DNA of 64,000 nucleotides from Butyrivibrio fibrisolvens. GTDB lineage: Bacteria; Bacillota; Clostridia; Lachnospirales; Lachnospiraceae. The stretch spans positions 1,736,001 through 1,800,000 of the forward strand of contig NZ_CP146963.1 of NCBI RefSeq assembly GCF_037113525.1, written 5' to 3'. Both the position numbers and the translations under genes were made by a program. Under the pieces are notes generated by a model. It was not told where the DNA came from. It was given only the letters and a program-made list of their open reading frames with translations, and did not search any database. Positions 15,990 through 25,761 of this stretch are shown in pieces (the first letter of the stretch is position 1; the number at the start of each line of letters is the position of its first letter).

Positions 15990-17777
15990 TTGAAGCTTAA
16001 TCTGAAATTTGTATTTATTACATTTACTCTTTTGAATTTAGTGTCGGGATTTTTGCGGGTTCTAAGTCACTATGATCCGTTTATCACTAAGAAAATTGAC
16101 ATCGTATTATATCTGATACAAATAATAATTCTGATGTTTATCTATAGAATAGCTTGTCTGATAACCCCAAAAAGAATCAATGCATCTAAGGTTAGGCATA
16201 CTATAAGAAATTACATAATATGTGAAAGTGCTCTGCTCTATATTATTTGTATGTGCGGAAATGTGACATCAAAGCTTACGGGAGTGATGATTATTTTCCT
16301 GTTTATATTAAAACAAGTTTTAGAGTTTTTGCTTTATTATTGCGCACTGTGGGATATTTCAGATTATAGTACAAGAAATGACTATTTACACGAAAGACAA
16401 TTAGCAACTAGAAAAATCAAAATTTTAATTCTGAGTGAGCTATCGATAGTATTATTATTTTTTTTCTTGATGCATTATAAGACTTCTAAGCTGTTGATAG
16501 CAGTCTATGTTTTGATCTTAGTTAGAACATACATTGAATTTAAAATTAGTAAGTATATTAGTGAATCATTTGATGGAAAATGCGAGGGCAATCCAAGCAT
16601 AAGAAAGATAGTTGATATTAAGCTGGCCAAAAGCGAGATTATCAAAATTATCATTGTTTTTGGTCTTGTTGGATTGACGCTGATTCTAAGGTTTACCTAT
16701 ATAGATCACGATGTTGAAATGGAATATGATGATCGGGGGTTTGAATATCACTATCTAAAGTATGTTGATAATTCTCAATATTTCAATAATAATATGATGC
16801 CGAGCTGGACAGGCTTTTGTGACCGCAGATATGGAGTGCATAATCTGATAGCCGGAACTGATACAGGAGCAATTTATAAAGATGAACTTTATTTTGATAA
16901 AAATGGTATCGCATGGGATCATGCCAGGCATTTGATAGATATTTATGGGAATGAGCTGATTGAGACCCCTGCTGTTATGAACCTTCAAAAATCTTACGGT
17001 CAAAAGACTCTGGATGAATTTATTGATATGTGCTGTGAAAATGATATATATCAGATTGATACTGATTCTGTTCACGGAGGCTTTAAAGGAATAGGCTCTG
17101 ATTATAGATCATATGAGTATTTCTATAATGGGCTGGGATGTTATTATTGTGATTTTTTTAATCGCTATGGACTTATTAGCGAGGATGGAGAAGTCGTAAC
17201 TTCGCCTAAATACAAATATCTGAGGATTTATCATGATCCCCTTGCTGATTATCCAGTGGCTTTTGTTTATGAAGAAGATGGGGATGTTAATGTTCTGAAT
17301 AGTGAAGGTCAAGAACTGGTTAATGAACCATATGGAAGAAGTAGGGATATTTATCTTTGTAGTCTTGGAATAATACACGTAACAGGTTGCGGACGGAATA
17401 TGTCTAATTACTATATAAATACTAAAGGAGAATTGTTATCTCCAGATTATTATTATGATGGTGGTGAGTTGTGTGGAGATATTCTTTGTGTAAAAAAATA
17501 CGAAGACGATAATAATACCTATATATTTGGTTATGATGGGCAATTATTGTTTAACTCTGATCAATATAGCAGCTACGAGGCGCACGCTAATTCCAAGGGT
17601 GAAGTAACATGCCTGCTTGTTTATTCAGAAGAAAAGTGCAAGTATGGCTTGATAGATTTTGATGGTAATCTTGTAACTAAAGACTGGTATCCTCTGATAG
17701 AGTTTAGAGATGGATCCTATAATTGCTATTCTTATGCAAATGATAGAACTCTTTTGGAAACAGTAGAATTGGAGTGA
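15990..17777 (+). CDS. Membrane protein with WG-type repeats in the extracytoplasmic domain
   Basis: A 595-residue protein. The TTG at 15990 has GAGAGG ten bases upstream; a TTG six codons earlier overlaps that site. About six membrane segments cover residues 1-240. The rest contains WG/KWG-like repeats: RYGLISEDGEVVTSPKYKYL, DVNVLNSEGQELV and KYGLIDFDGNLVTKDWYPLI. Such repeats build beta-structures in surface or envelope proteins. Its stop overlaps the region just before the next gene, so coupling is likely. AT-rich with many ATA/AGA codons compared with housekeeping genes here. Confidence 0.6.
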   Translation: MKLNLKFVFITFTLLNLVSGFLRVLSHYDPFITKKIDIVLYLIQIIILMFIYRIACLITPKRINASKVRHTIRNYIICESALLYIICMCGNVTSKLTGVMIIFLFILKQVLEFLLYYCALWDISDYSTRNDYLHERQLATRKIKILILSELSIVLLFFFLMHYKTSKLLIAVYVLILVRTYIEFKISKYISESFDGKCEGNPSIRKIVDIKLAKSEIIKIIIVFGLVGLTLILRFTYIDHDVEMEYDDRGFEYHYLKYVDNSQYFNNNMMPSWTGFCDRRYGVHNLIAGTDTGAIYKDELYFDKNGIAWDHARHLIDIYGNELIETPAVMNLQKSYGQKTLDEFIDMCCENDIYQIDTDSVHGGFKGIGSDYRSYEYFYNGLGCYYCDFFNRYGLISEDGEVVTSPKYKYLRIYHDPLADYPVAFVYEEDGDVNVLNSEGQELVNEPYGRSRDIYLCSLGIIHVTGCGRNMSNYYINTKGELLSPDYYYDGGELCGDILCVKKYEDDNNTYIFGYDGQLLFNSDQYSSYEAHANSKGEVTCLLVYSEEKCKYGLIDFDGNLVTKDWYPLIEFRDGSYNCYSYANDRTLLETVELE

Positions 17778-17782
17778 TTAAA

Positions 17783-18610
17783 GTGAATAAAAGCGCGAAA
17801 GATAGTAACATAATATATATCATTATAGGTTTGGTAGTATGTCTGCTGATTTTTGCAGGTGGAGTACTGGCAGCATGCAGTATTGTATCTGATCACAAGA
17901 ATAAAAAAGTGAATGAAGAACCAGGAAACGTCGAAAAATACACTTCTGAATCAGTTGAAGAATCTGATGAATTTGAGACAGAGCGGAGCGTTTCAGAAGA
18001 AGCTAATGAAACTGATGAAGATGAAAAAGTCGTCTACGAGACAGACAAGTACCAGCTGATCATTCATGGAGATGAAGAGTATTGTACTGTAAATAAAAAG
18101 GATTCCGGCGAAGAATTATGTACCATAACGCAGGGAGAGGGTATTTATCCTGTTGATTTTAATGAGGGTATACTTTATGAACATGAAAATGTTTTTGGAT
18201 ATGAAGGATTTGCGTTTTCTTTTCCTTACGGAGACTATAACAGGGTCGGATTTTATTGGATAAAAGATGGTGAAGTAAAATATCTGCCTGATCGCATTAT
18301 ACTTGGTTATTCTTTTGAAGATGCAGATAACGATGGTATTACGGAACTGGTTATTAATCATGTTTTCCTGGCTGATGGAGGAATAGAAGTATTTGCATTC
18401 AGAAGTGAAAATGATACTATTCAAAAAGCCAGGATTCATTGGGACGATCCGAATCAATTTGGCTCTTTCTATGATTCTGATTCTAAAATGATCAACGTTT
18501 ACTTCAGGACATCGAATGGTGATGATTTTGAATCGATATCTGTTCCGGTAGATGAAGTGCTGCTAGATCCGGATCATTTTGAATATGAAGATTACGATTA
18601 TAATGAATGA
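17783..18610 (+). CDS. Single-pass membrane protein with acidic linker and possible Ca-binding repeat
   Basis: A 275-residue protein with a GTG start; TTGGAG lies at the right distance for 17783, while a GTG nine bases earlier overlaps the previous stop. One membrane segment (about residues 10-33) ends AACS, so a lipoprotein signal is also conceivable. A Glu/Asp-rich linker (45-80) follows, then a domain with DADNDGITELVI, the D-x-D-x-D-G pattern of VCBS/FG-GAP-type calcium loops. Third gene of the unknown trio. Confidence 0.6.
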   Translation: MNKSAKDSNIIYIIIGLVVCLLIFAGGVLAACSIVSDHKNKKVNEEPGNVEKYTSESVEESDEFETERSVSEEANETDEDEKVVYETDKYQLIIHGDEEYCTVNKKDSGEELCTITQGEGIYPVDFNEGILYEHENVFGYEGFAFSFPYGDYNRVGFYWIKDGEVKYLPDRIILGYSFEDADNDGITELVINHVFLADGGIEVFAFRSENDTIQKARIHWDDPNQFGSFYDSDSKMINVYFRTSNGDDFESISVPVDEVLLDPDHFEYEDYDYNE

Positions 18611-18625
18611 GACATGAACAGTAGC

Positions 18626-18688
18626 AAAAGGACCAAATGTATCCTCGGGAGTAGTGATAGCCTGCCCGAAGATATATTTGGTCCTTTT
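18626..18688. terminator. Bidirectional terminator between convergent genes
   Basis: AAAAGGACCAAAT (18626-18638) pairs with ATTTGGTCCTTTT (18676-18688). An inner stem includes CTCGGG/CCCGAAG. It serves the unknown trio on the plus strand and yitT on the minus strand. Confidence 0.8.
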
Positions 18689-18705
18689 GTATTATAGACA
18701 CATCC

Positions 18706-19596
18706 TCAATTATTTGGGTGCAGGTAGAAGTTACCGTTAACCTGCTCTGTCTTGATTACATTTATAAATGCCCCAGGATCGATATTTAATATTTCAGCTA
18801 CAACTGTGCGGAGCTCGTCGCTGGATACGACGGAATATACGATGGTTCTGTCAGCGTTCTGGTAGGAGCCGTAGGCTTCGATGTCTGTAGCACCATGACC
18901 TGTGAGTTCATAGATCATGTCGGCGACTTCCTTGGGGCTCTGAGTTACGATCAGAAGGGTGTTCTTCTTATAACGCTTATAGAGGATGTGAATTACCTGT
19001 GTGGATGAAAACTGGAAGATGATTGAATACAGGGCTTTGTCCCATCCAAAGATAAATCCGTCAATAGTAAGGACCATTGCGTTGAATAACAGTATGTAGT
19101 TGAAAGAATCAATTCCGAATCTTTCAGAAATGGCAATTGCTATGAAGTCTGTTCCGCCGGTTGTGGCATCGGCTTTGAGACACATGCTGATGGCAAATCC
19201 GTTTATGAGTCCGCCGAATATACTGATCAGTAGTACATCGTAGGTTATTGCATGTACGGGAATAATATCTGTAAGGAATGTTACTAAAAGTATAGTAATA
19301 CAGGAATACGTAGTGAATTTCTTGCCGATAAACTTAAATGAAATGACTATCGGAACTGAGTTCATTAGAAAGTATATGACACCGTATGGAACTGTTATTC
19401 CAAAGAATTTAAGGAAGATAGCCTGAAGCAGAAGAGTAAGACCAGCGAAGCCGCCTGGGAGAAGGTTTCCTGTGTAGACGAAGGTGCGAAGGTTGACCGA
19501 CATGAGTATACCGGCGCATATGCAGAGTATAATTCTCCAGATGTCACTCCTCTTAAACTGAAAGACTTCTCTTGATGCCAACTTTTTACGTAACAT
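18706..19596 (-). CDS. YitT family membrane protein (DUF161 + DUF2179)
   Basis: A 296-residue protein. Five or six membrane helices (about residues 20-195) include the conserved NLLPGGFAGLTLLL and DATTGGTDFIAIAIS motifs of YitT proteins. The cytoplasmic DUF2179 domain (about 210-290, TLLIVTQSPKEVADMIYEL...GATDIEAYGSY) resembles a small ligand-binding fold. Full family length. Transport substrate is unknown for most members. Confidence 0.88.
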   Translation of the reverse strand: MLRKKLASREVFQFKRSDIWRIILCICAGILMSVNLRTFVYTGNLLPGGFAGLTLLLQAIFLKFFGITVPYGVIYFLMNSVPIVISFKFIGKKFTTYSCITILLVTFLTDIIPVHAITYDVLLISIFGGLINGFAISMCLKADATTGGTDFIAIAISERFGIDSFNYILLFNAMVLTIDGFIFGWDKALYSIIFQFSSTQVIHILYKRYKKNTLLIVTQSPKEVADMIYELTGHGATDIEAYGSYQNADRTIVYSVVSSDELRTVVAEILNIDPGAFINVIKTEQVNGNFYLHPNN

Positions 19597-19787
19597 AGTG
19601 TGTTTACCTCTTAAGGTTATTCTGACTTACTAAAACCAAAGATATATCAATAATGTATTTTTTAATATATCGGTCATTAGCCAGATTTATTCTACACCCA
19701 CATTGTTTTTAATGTATATAGGAAAGTACATAAAAAACAATGTTTTTATGTATACAATAATCCTGCTTCTATAGCCTGTTTATATAA

Positions 19788-19822
19788 AAAATCATCCTTA
19801 CAGGATTGTCCGGTAAGGATGG
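19788..19822 (-). terminator. Terminator of mntP
   Basis: On the minus strand ATCCTTAC and GTAAGGAT form a stem around an 11-base loop, followed by GATTTTTTAT. It lies about 30 bases after the mntP stop. Confidence 0.8.
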
Positions 19823-19851
19823 TTCATATTATTTTGCAAAGGCTTATTTTT

Positions 19852-20457
19852 TTAAATAAATGACTTGATGAATATTTCAAGTCCGATCGCAATGAGGATT
19901 CCGCCGCCGAGGAAGTTGGCGTATTTATGAAGCTTGCATCCGAACAGTTTGCCAAGCTTTACTCCAAGCATGCAGATAAAGAATGTTACAACGGCTATTA
20001 TAAGGCCGCAGATGAATGCTTTAAGTGTGCTGTAACTTGCGATTGCAAAGCCTACAGAGAGAGCGTCGATCGAGGTTGCGATTCCCTGAATGAGAAGAGT
20101 TTTAGTGCTTATCTTTTTATCGCTTTTCGCAAGATCTTCTTCTAGCTTTTCTTTTGCATTGTCTTCGCCTTTTATGCCATCGATTATCATCTGGATTCCG
20201 ATGTAGAGAAGAAGGAGAAGTGCGATCCATGGGATGAATTTCTGGAATGATACGAAAGCTGTCTGGATTGTATGAACGCAGAGCCATCCGATAAGTGGCA
20301 TAGCGAACTGGAAGAAGGCGTATATGCCTGCCATTTTGGCATGTCTTGAAAGTGACATGTTGGGCTCTTTAAGTCCATTAGCGATGCTTACTGAGAATGC
20401 GTCCATTGCAAGACCTATGCCGAGGCCAATGCTCAGGATAAGAAATTCGATGATCAT
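19852..20457 (-). CDS. mntP: Manganese efflux pump MntP
   Basis: A 201-residue membrane protein with six helices that exports Mn2+. Seen: two repeats with the conserved acidic residue in a helix, LGIGLAMDAFSVSIANGL and QGIATSIDALSVGFAIA, and a charged cytoplasmic loop (about 95-120, GEDNAKEKLEEDLAKSDKK). The ATG at 20457 has AGGCAGG upstream; the longer open frame runs into the riboswitch and is not coding. The Mn riboswitch just upstream supports the assignment. Confidence 0.93.
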   Translation of the reverse strand: MIIEFLILSIGLGIGLAMDAFSVSIANGLKEPNMSLSRHAKMAGIYAFFQFAMPLIGWLCVHTIQTAFVSFQKFIPWIALLLLLYIGIQMIIDGIKGEDNAKEKLEEDLAKSDKKISTKTLLIQGIATSIDALSVGFAIASYSTLKAFICGLIIAVVTFFICMLGVKLGKLFGCKLHKYANFLGGGILIAIGLEIFIKSFI

Positions 20458-20550
20458 AGTCTGTACCTGCCTTTTTGTGTTTTCTTCCGAAAGTGGAAGA
20501 TTTTGCCATTTTGAAGAACTAAACTGCCTGCAAATCGTGTTTTGACGCAC

Positions 20551-20611
20551 AAAAAAACGAGACAAATGTAAAACCCTCGTTATATGTTCGAAAGCTTTAC
20601 ATGAGTCTCGC
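20551..20611 (-). terminator. Riboswitch-controlled terminator upstream of mntP
   Basis: On the minus strand GCGAGAC and ATGTAAA pair with TTTACAT and GTCTCG, followed by seven Ts. Its left arm overlaps the 3' side of the aptamer, so aptamer folding can compete with the terminator stem: the usual transcriptional ON switch. Confidence 0.75.
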
Positions 20612-20695
20612 AATTTAAAATAAGCCAGGTTTCTGCCAAAACCAGTATGTTGACTTATTACGTATAACACGCTTGCTACTCCCTCATGGAGTATA
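20603..20695 (-). promoter_or_regulatory. yybP-ykoY manganese riboswitch aptamer
   Basis: The minus strand shows GAGGGAGTAGC near the 5' side, then AATAAGTCAACATACTGG, TTTGGCAGAAACCTGG and CTTATT closing a helix, then GAGACTC. GGGAGTAG with a distant GCAG/CTGG internal part is the layout of the Mn2+-sensing yybP-ykoY class, the classical regulator of mntP. Boundaries are approximate. Confidence 0.75.
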
Positions 20696-20697
20696 TA

Positions 20698-20735
20698 AAA
20701 AACAAGACTTAAATTTTCATCTAAGTCTTGTTTAC
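20698..20735 (-). terminator. Terminator of trxA
   Basis: AACAAGACTTA pairs with TAAGTCTTGTT on the minus strand and runs into TTTTTATA, right before the riboswitch. Confidence 0.85.
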
Positions 20736-20787
20736 TTTAACATAGTTATTTAGTTGTGACAAGAGGTGTTATTAATGATCAGAATAA

Positions 20788-21099
20788 TTACTTTCCGATC
20801 ATCTTAAGAAGCTCTGACTTTGGCTTTGCGCCTACGCTCTTTTCAACGATATCACCGTTTTTGAAAAATCCGATAGTAGGAATGGACATAACTCCGTACT
20901 TTGCTGCAAGATCCTGCTCATCATCAACATTGATCTTACCAACTTTGATATCATCATTTTCTTCAGCGATCTGATCTACAACAGGTGCCATCATCTTGCA
21001 AGGACCGCACCAGTCTGCATAGAAATCTACAAGCACAGGCTTGTCAGAATTAAGTACTTCTGTTTCAAAATTATCTGATGTAAGCTGTATTACTGCCAT
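20788..21099 (-). CDS. trxA: Thioredoxin
   Basis: A 103-residue classical thioredoxin, the cytoplasmic disulfide reductant. The active site DWCGPCK sits at residues 29-35 (W30, C31, C34) and the cis-proline in MSIPTIGFF at about 73. AAAGGAG precedes the ATG. It is monocistronic with its own promoter and terminator. No thioredoxin reductase is adjacent. Confidence 0.95.
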   Translation of the reverse strand: MAVIQLTSDNFETEVLNSDKPVLVDFYADWCGPCKMMAPVVDQIAEENDDIKVGKINVDDEQDLAAKYGVMSIPTIGFFKNGDIVEKSVGAKPKSELLKMIGK

Positions 21100-21154
21100 A
21101 AAAATTCTCCTTTTATAAATTGAATTATTAATGTTAGCGGTTATCTATAATCTT

Positions 21155-21182
21155 ATTATAGAATGAAATTACAAAAAAACAA
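21155..21182 (-). promoter_or_regulatory. Likely trxA promoter
   Basis: Minus-strand TTGTTT and TATAAT with a 16-base spacer, about 55 bases upstream of the trxA start. Confidence 0.5.
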
Positions 21183-21389
21183 TATCGTAAAATTAAATTT
21201 TACAAAATATTTATAAGGTGCCTATCCTTTTTTACGGAGAATAGGCAAACATGCTTATAAAACGCATGTTATAATGAATAATACATGATTACAGTCCATA
21301 AGTAGCAGGAAGCGCTATTACGCTTTTTGTGTAAGTATATGAATAAGTGATAAATATCAAATAAACGTCCGGCTATCATGAGGTTACCA

Positions 21390-23021
21390 ATGCGTAAAGA
21401 AAAAGAAGTTTATCAAAGTAAAGTCAGGAAGCAGTCATTAGACGAATCCCTGAAATCCAAGATCAATCCCAAAGGAAAAGCCAATAGAAACGCCCAGAAC
21501 AGCGTTAACAGGATCGCTTCTATTGCAGTATTTACCTTCCTTCAGATATTCTGGCTTGGAGTTCTTTTGTATGAATTCAGCAATTACAGTATGTATTTTC
21601 AGTTCGGCTTTTCGATATTGTCGATCATTATCGTGCTGACCATATACGGGCGGCATACCAATTCCGCCAACAAGATGCCCTGGATGATCTTTATTATGTT
21701 CATCCCTGTGTTTGGGATATTGTTGTATCTTCTTATGGGAAGGCCTGGGGTCACGTCAGGAGCCAGAAAGAGGTTTGAACTTATTGATTCCAAGATCCTT
21801 CCTTATATGAAACCACAACCCAAAAATATCCATGCCCTTGAAGTGGAGAATCCCTACATTGCATCCAGAGTCAGGTATGTTGAAAAGTATGGACATTTTC
21901 CCTTATACACTAATACGGATGTAGTATATTTTGATGATGCCGGGAAGGGAATAGAAGATCAGATCAGGGAGCTGAAAAAGGCCAGAAGCTTTATTTTCCT
22001 TGAATATTATGCAATTCAGGATTCTGAAACCTTTGAGCCTATCAAAGAAGTTCTGGCTCAAAAAGCTGAAGAGGGCCTTGAAGTTCGCGTTATCTATGAT
22101 GATATCGGAAGCGGAGGCTTTATCAATAGCGGATTTATAAAAAGAATGGAAGCCCTTGGTATAAAGTGCCGTGTATTTAACCATGTAAGCCCTTTTTTCC
22201 AGGTTATCATGAATAATCGTGATCACAGGAAGATCACGGTAATAGATGGAAGAGTCGGTTTTACGGGTGGTTATAATATAGCAGATCTTTATACACACAG
22301 GATCGAGCCACATGGGTTCTGGAAGGATTCAGGTGTTAAGATCACAGGTGATGGCGTGGTGACTCTTACAGCTCTTTTCCTTGAGATGTGGAATGCTGTT
22401 AAGGCCAACGATATTGATGATAATGATCTGTCCATCTTTTTTCCAAAGGTGTTTTATACGGCAGTGGAAAAAGGCGGTTTTGTTCAGCCATTTGCAGATA
22501 CGCCCCTTGATGAGGAGCTTCTAGGAGAGAACGTTTACATGGGAATGTTGCAGACGGCAAGGAAGTACTGCTGGTTTGTGACGCCGTATCTTGTTATCAC
22601 TGATGAGTTGTGCCGTGAATTTGAGATCGCGGTCAAGAGGGGAATTGACGTAAGGATCATTACGCCGGGGATTCCGGATAAGAAGGTGGTATATGCCATC
22701 ACAAGGTCCTACTACAATGAACTTGCTAGGAATGGTGTGAGGATCTTTGAGTATACTCCGGGATTTTGCCATGCCAAGATGTGTATTGCTGACGGGCAGT
22801 GTGCGACGGTGGGTACGCTCAATCTTGATTTCAGATCTTTGTATCTGCATTTTGAGGATGGTGTTTACCTTTACAATTGTAAGGCTATAAAAGATATAGA
22901 GGATGATTTTAAAAAGATGTTTGAAGTCAGTACCGAAGTTACTGACAAATATCATTCTCACAGAAGCGTTCCGCTTCGCATAAGTCAGTGTGCGTTAAGA
23001 ATAGTGGCGCCGCTTGTATAA
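21390..23021 (+). CDS. cls: Cardiolipin synthase (PLD superfamily)
   Basis: A 543-residue enzyme joining two phosphatidylglycerol molecules into cardiolipin at the membrane. Two membrane helices (about residues 40-110) precede two phospholipase D motifs: HRKITVIDG (about 278) and HAKMCIADG (about 460), each the first part of HxKx4D. GFTGGYNIAD and VGTLNLDFRSL follow them as usual. The ATG at 21390 has GAGG seven bases upstream; an ATG four codons earlier overlaps that site. Product class is firm, lipid specificity is inferred. Confidence 0.92.
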   Translation: MRKEKEVYQSKVRKQSLDESLKSKINPKGKANRNAQNSVNRIASIAVFTFLQIFWLGVLLYEFSNYSMYFQFGFSILSIIIVLTIYGRHTNSANKMPWMIFIMFIPVFGILLYLLMGRPGVTSGARKRFELIDSKILPYMKPQPKNIHALEVENPYIASRVRYVEKYGHFPLYTNTDVVYFDDAGKGIEDQIRELKKARSFIFLEYYAIQDSETFEPIKEVLAQKAEEGLEVRVIYDDIGSGGFINSGFIKRMEALGIKCRVFNHVSPFFQVIMNNRDHRKITVIDGRVGFTGGYNIADLYTHRIEPHGFWKDSGVKITGDGVVTLTALFLEMWNAVKANDIDDNDLSIFFPKVFYTAVEKGGFVQPFADTPLDEELLGENVYMGMLQTARKYCWFVTPYLVITDELCREFEIAVKRGIDVRIITPGIPDKKVVYAITRSYYNELARNGVRIFEYTPGFCHAKMCIADGQCATVGTLNLDFRSLYLHFEDGVYLYNCKAIKDIEDDFKKMFEVSTEVTDKYHSHRSVPLRISQCALRIVAPLV

Positions 23022-23135
23022 AAAATGTAAGCGGAAAATGTAAGTAAAAAATGGTTAGTGAAATAAAATTAACGTCATACAATTATTTATGGAACTAAAA
23101 AGTTTTAGTTTTAATAAATTAGGGAAGATATAGTT

Positions 23136-24506
23136 GTGGCTAAAAAATTAAGTGAAGACAAAAGAAATATCGTTTTAAACGGGAATATATATCATGCGGT
23201 GCTGATGCTGGCAGTGCCTGTAATGATCAACAGTTTTATACAGTCGCTGTATAATCTGACAGATACTTACTGGCTTGGAGTGCTGGGAACAGAGTACCAG
23301 TCTGCAATCACGCTGGTATCGCCTTTCCAGTCTATACTCCAGAATTTCGGTTCTGGTATCACGGTCGCAGGTTCGATCCTTATAGCCCAGTATCTTGGTG
23401 CCCATAATGACAAAGAAGCTTCGAACATGGCTAATCATGTTTGTGTTTCGACACTTATTTTTTCAGTGATATGCGCTATTTTATGCTTCCTGATCTCGCC
23501 GCCTCTTGTATCCTGGCTTGGTGCGACAGGGCTTCAGTACGATTACTCTCTTATATACATAAGGATCGTTATACTTGATATGCCTCTTTTGTACATGATC
23601 AATATCTATTCGTCGGTACATCAGGCTCAGGGCGATTCTGTGCGTCCTATGCTTTTAAATCTTGTAGGAGCGCTGGTCAATCTTGTGATGGACCCGCTTC
23701 TTATGGTCGTGCTTCATTTTGGTATTGCAGGTGCTGCTTTTGCAACGCTTTTTGCAAAGCTTCCTGGCGCTATTATTGCTCTTTATTCTCTTACAAGAAA
23801 GGACCAGGTCATAACCCTTCATTTCAAGGGATTCAGGTTTGAAAAAGAGAAACTCCTTAGCATAGTAAAAATAGGTCTTCCAACCGCTATAGGACACAGC
23901 ACCATGCAGTTTGGCTTCCTTCTTATGAGTAGAAGCGTACAGGCATATGGCATGATCGCAACAACTGCTTATGGTATAGGCAACAAGATCAACTCCATAA
24001 TCACCCTTCCCAATAATGGAATCGGCTCTGCCATCAGTACTATTGTGGGCCTTAACATAGGATCAGGTAATAAGAAAAGAGCTGACAAGGCTTACAGGAT
24101 AGCGCTTCGAATGGCTTTCGTGTATCTTCTTATCGCAGGCCTAATCCTTTCAAGACCGCCAATAGCTTCTTTTATGGTAAAAACACTTACATCTGATGAA
24201 CAGGTTATAACGCTTGCTACAGATTTCTTGTGCCTGATGGCTTTCTGGTGCTGGACTAATGCATTTTATAACGTGACGATGGGCATATTCCAGGGAAGCG
24301 GACATACTCTTGTGACTATGATCGTTGATGCATCAAGACTGTGGGTGTTCAGGTTTGCAACACTTTTCATCTGCCAACATGTCCTTAAGATGGGCGTCGA
24401 GTCGATATGGTATTCGGTTGTAGTATCCAATGCAAGTTCTGCAGCAATACTTTTTGCCCTGTATTTTACCGGACTTTGGAAAAAAGACGTTATTAAGGCG
24501 AAATAA
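23136..24506 (+). CDS. MATE family efflux transporter
   Basis: A 456-residue protein with twelve membrane helices in two six-helix halves, the MATE layout. It exports cationic drugs or metabolites using a Na+ or H+ gradient. Seen: LAVPVMINSFIQSLYNLTDTYWLG, VTLVSPFQSILQNFGSG, and the second-half KIGLPTAIGHSTMQFGF. The GTG start has AGGGAAG upstream. The substrate cannot be predicted. Confidence 0.88.
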   Translation: MAKKLSEDKRNIVLNGNIYHAVLMLAVPVMINSFIQSLYNLTDTYWLGVLGTEYQSAITLVSPFQSILQNFGSGITVAGSILIAQYLGAHNDKEASNMANHVCVSTLIFSVICAILCFLISPPLVSWLGATGLQYDYSLIYIRIVILDMPLLYMINIYSSVHQAQGDSVRPMLLNLVGALVNLVMDPLLMVVLHFGIAGAAFATLFAKLPGAIIALYSLTRKDQVITLHFKGFRFEKEKLLSIVKIGLPTAIGHSTMQFGFLLMSRSVQAYGMIATTAYGIGNKINSIITLPNNGIGSAISTIVGLNIGSGNKKRADKAYRIALRMAFVYLLIAGLILSRPPIASFMVKTLTSDEQVITLATDFLCLMAFWCWTNAFYNVTMGIFQGSGHTLVTMIVDASRLWVFRFATLFICQHVLKMGVESIWYSVVVSNASSAAILFALYFTGLWKKDVIKAK

Positions 24507-24635
24507 TTGGTATAATGATAATAAATATTTTTTATAAAATTCTTCAAAAAATATGTGACGGATTATGGGGATACTCCGTCATATAGTGTGTAAGGCACAA
24601 AAAACAAAATATTTCTTTTTATATGGAGGGAGATT

Positions 24636-25751
24636 ATGAAAAAGAATAAGTTATGGTTATCAACAATACCGGCCTTAGTACTTGCTATGGCGATCACAGG
24701 ATGCGGAGGAAGAAGTGACTCTGCAGAGGCTCCGTCTTACTCAGAATCAAAGAGTGGTAGTGCGGCTGTATATTATGATCAGACAATGACTGAGAAGGCT
24801 GCGGCTGAAAATTATGATCAGACAATGACTGAGGATGCTGCGGCTGAATCTGCTGATATGGCAGACAATAGCACAACAGAAGTTGATGAGTCATCACAGA
24901 CTTCAGACAGAAAACTTATCACAACAGTTCGTATCGATTCAGAGACTATTGATTTTAACGAGACTACAGGCTGGGTTGAAGCAAGAACCAGCGAGCTTGG
25001 AGGATATATTGAATCCAGTAGCATCTCAGTAAATGGCGGATATTACTACAATGAGAAGTATACAGATCTTCACAGAGCTGATTATACAATCCGTATACCT
25101 GAATCTAAGCTTGGAGATTTCCTTGTAGATGTTGAGGGCAGAACCAACATAACATACAAGAATCAGAGCGTTGAAGATGTAACTCTTACATACACTGATA
25201 TTGTTGCTCGTCAGGAAGCTCTTGAAACAGAGAAAGAAGCTCTTAAAAAGCTCATGGAGCAGGCTGAGTCCATGGATGATCTGATCGTTATCCAGTCACA
25301 GCTTACAGAAGTTCAGTACCAGATCGATTCCATCAAGTCACAGCTTCGCGTTTATGATAACAAGATCGACTATAGCACTATCTATTTAAATATCGTAGAA
25401 GTTGAGCCTGATAACCTTACAGTTACAGAGAAGCAGAGCGTCGGACAGAGAATCGTTGAAGGTTTCTTATCAAGCCTTAAGAAAACAGGAAACTTCCTTC
25501 TTGAGCTTGGAATCGGCATCATCGTTAACCTTCCTCAGCTGATCCTTTTTGCAGCTGTTATCATAGTTGTCGTTCTTATTATCAGAAAGTCAAATCGCAA
25601 GAAGGCAGAAGAGAGACAGAAGAGATTCAATAAGTTTAACGTTTTCAAAAAAGATAATGATACAGAAAATAATGTATTAAATGCTCAGGTGCAGGAAAAT
25701 GCAGAAGAGAAGGGCAGCGTAAACGCACAGGATAATAAGGAAGAGAATTAA
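24636..25751 (+). CDS. DUF4349 domain lipoprotein
   Basis: A 371-residue surface lipoprotein. Signal peptide with lipobox MAITGC (C23). An acidic low-complexity linker (about 24-90) contains an imperfect duplication (YDQTMTEKAAAEN and YDQTMTEDAAAES). The DUF4349 domain (about 95-270) has a coiled coil (RQEALETEKEALKKLMEQA) and ends in a C-terminal membrane segment (about 300-325) with a basic tail. Being anchored at both ends is usual for DUF4349. GGAGGG ribosome site. Function unknown. Confidence 0.85.
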   Translation: MKKNKLWLSTIPALVLAMAITGCGGRSDSAEAPSYSESKSGSAAVYYDQTMTEKAAAENYDQTMTEDAAAESADMADNSTTEVDESSQTSDRKLITTVRIDSETIDFNETTGWVEARTSELGGYIESSSISVNGGYYYNEKYTDLHRADYTIRIPESKLGDFLVDVEGRTNITYKNQSVEDVTLTYTDIVARQEALETEKEALKKLMEQAESMDDLIVIQSQLTEVQYQIDSIKSQLRVYDNKIDYSTIYLNIVEVEPDNLTVTEKQSVGQRIVEGFLSSLKKTGNFLLELGIGIIVNLPQLILFAAVIIVVVLIIRKSNRKKAEERQKRFNKFNVFKKDNDTENNVLNAQVQENAEEKGSVNAQDNKEEN

Positions 25752-25761
25752 CGTAAAAACT

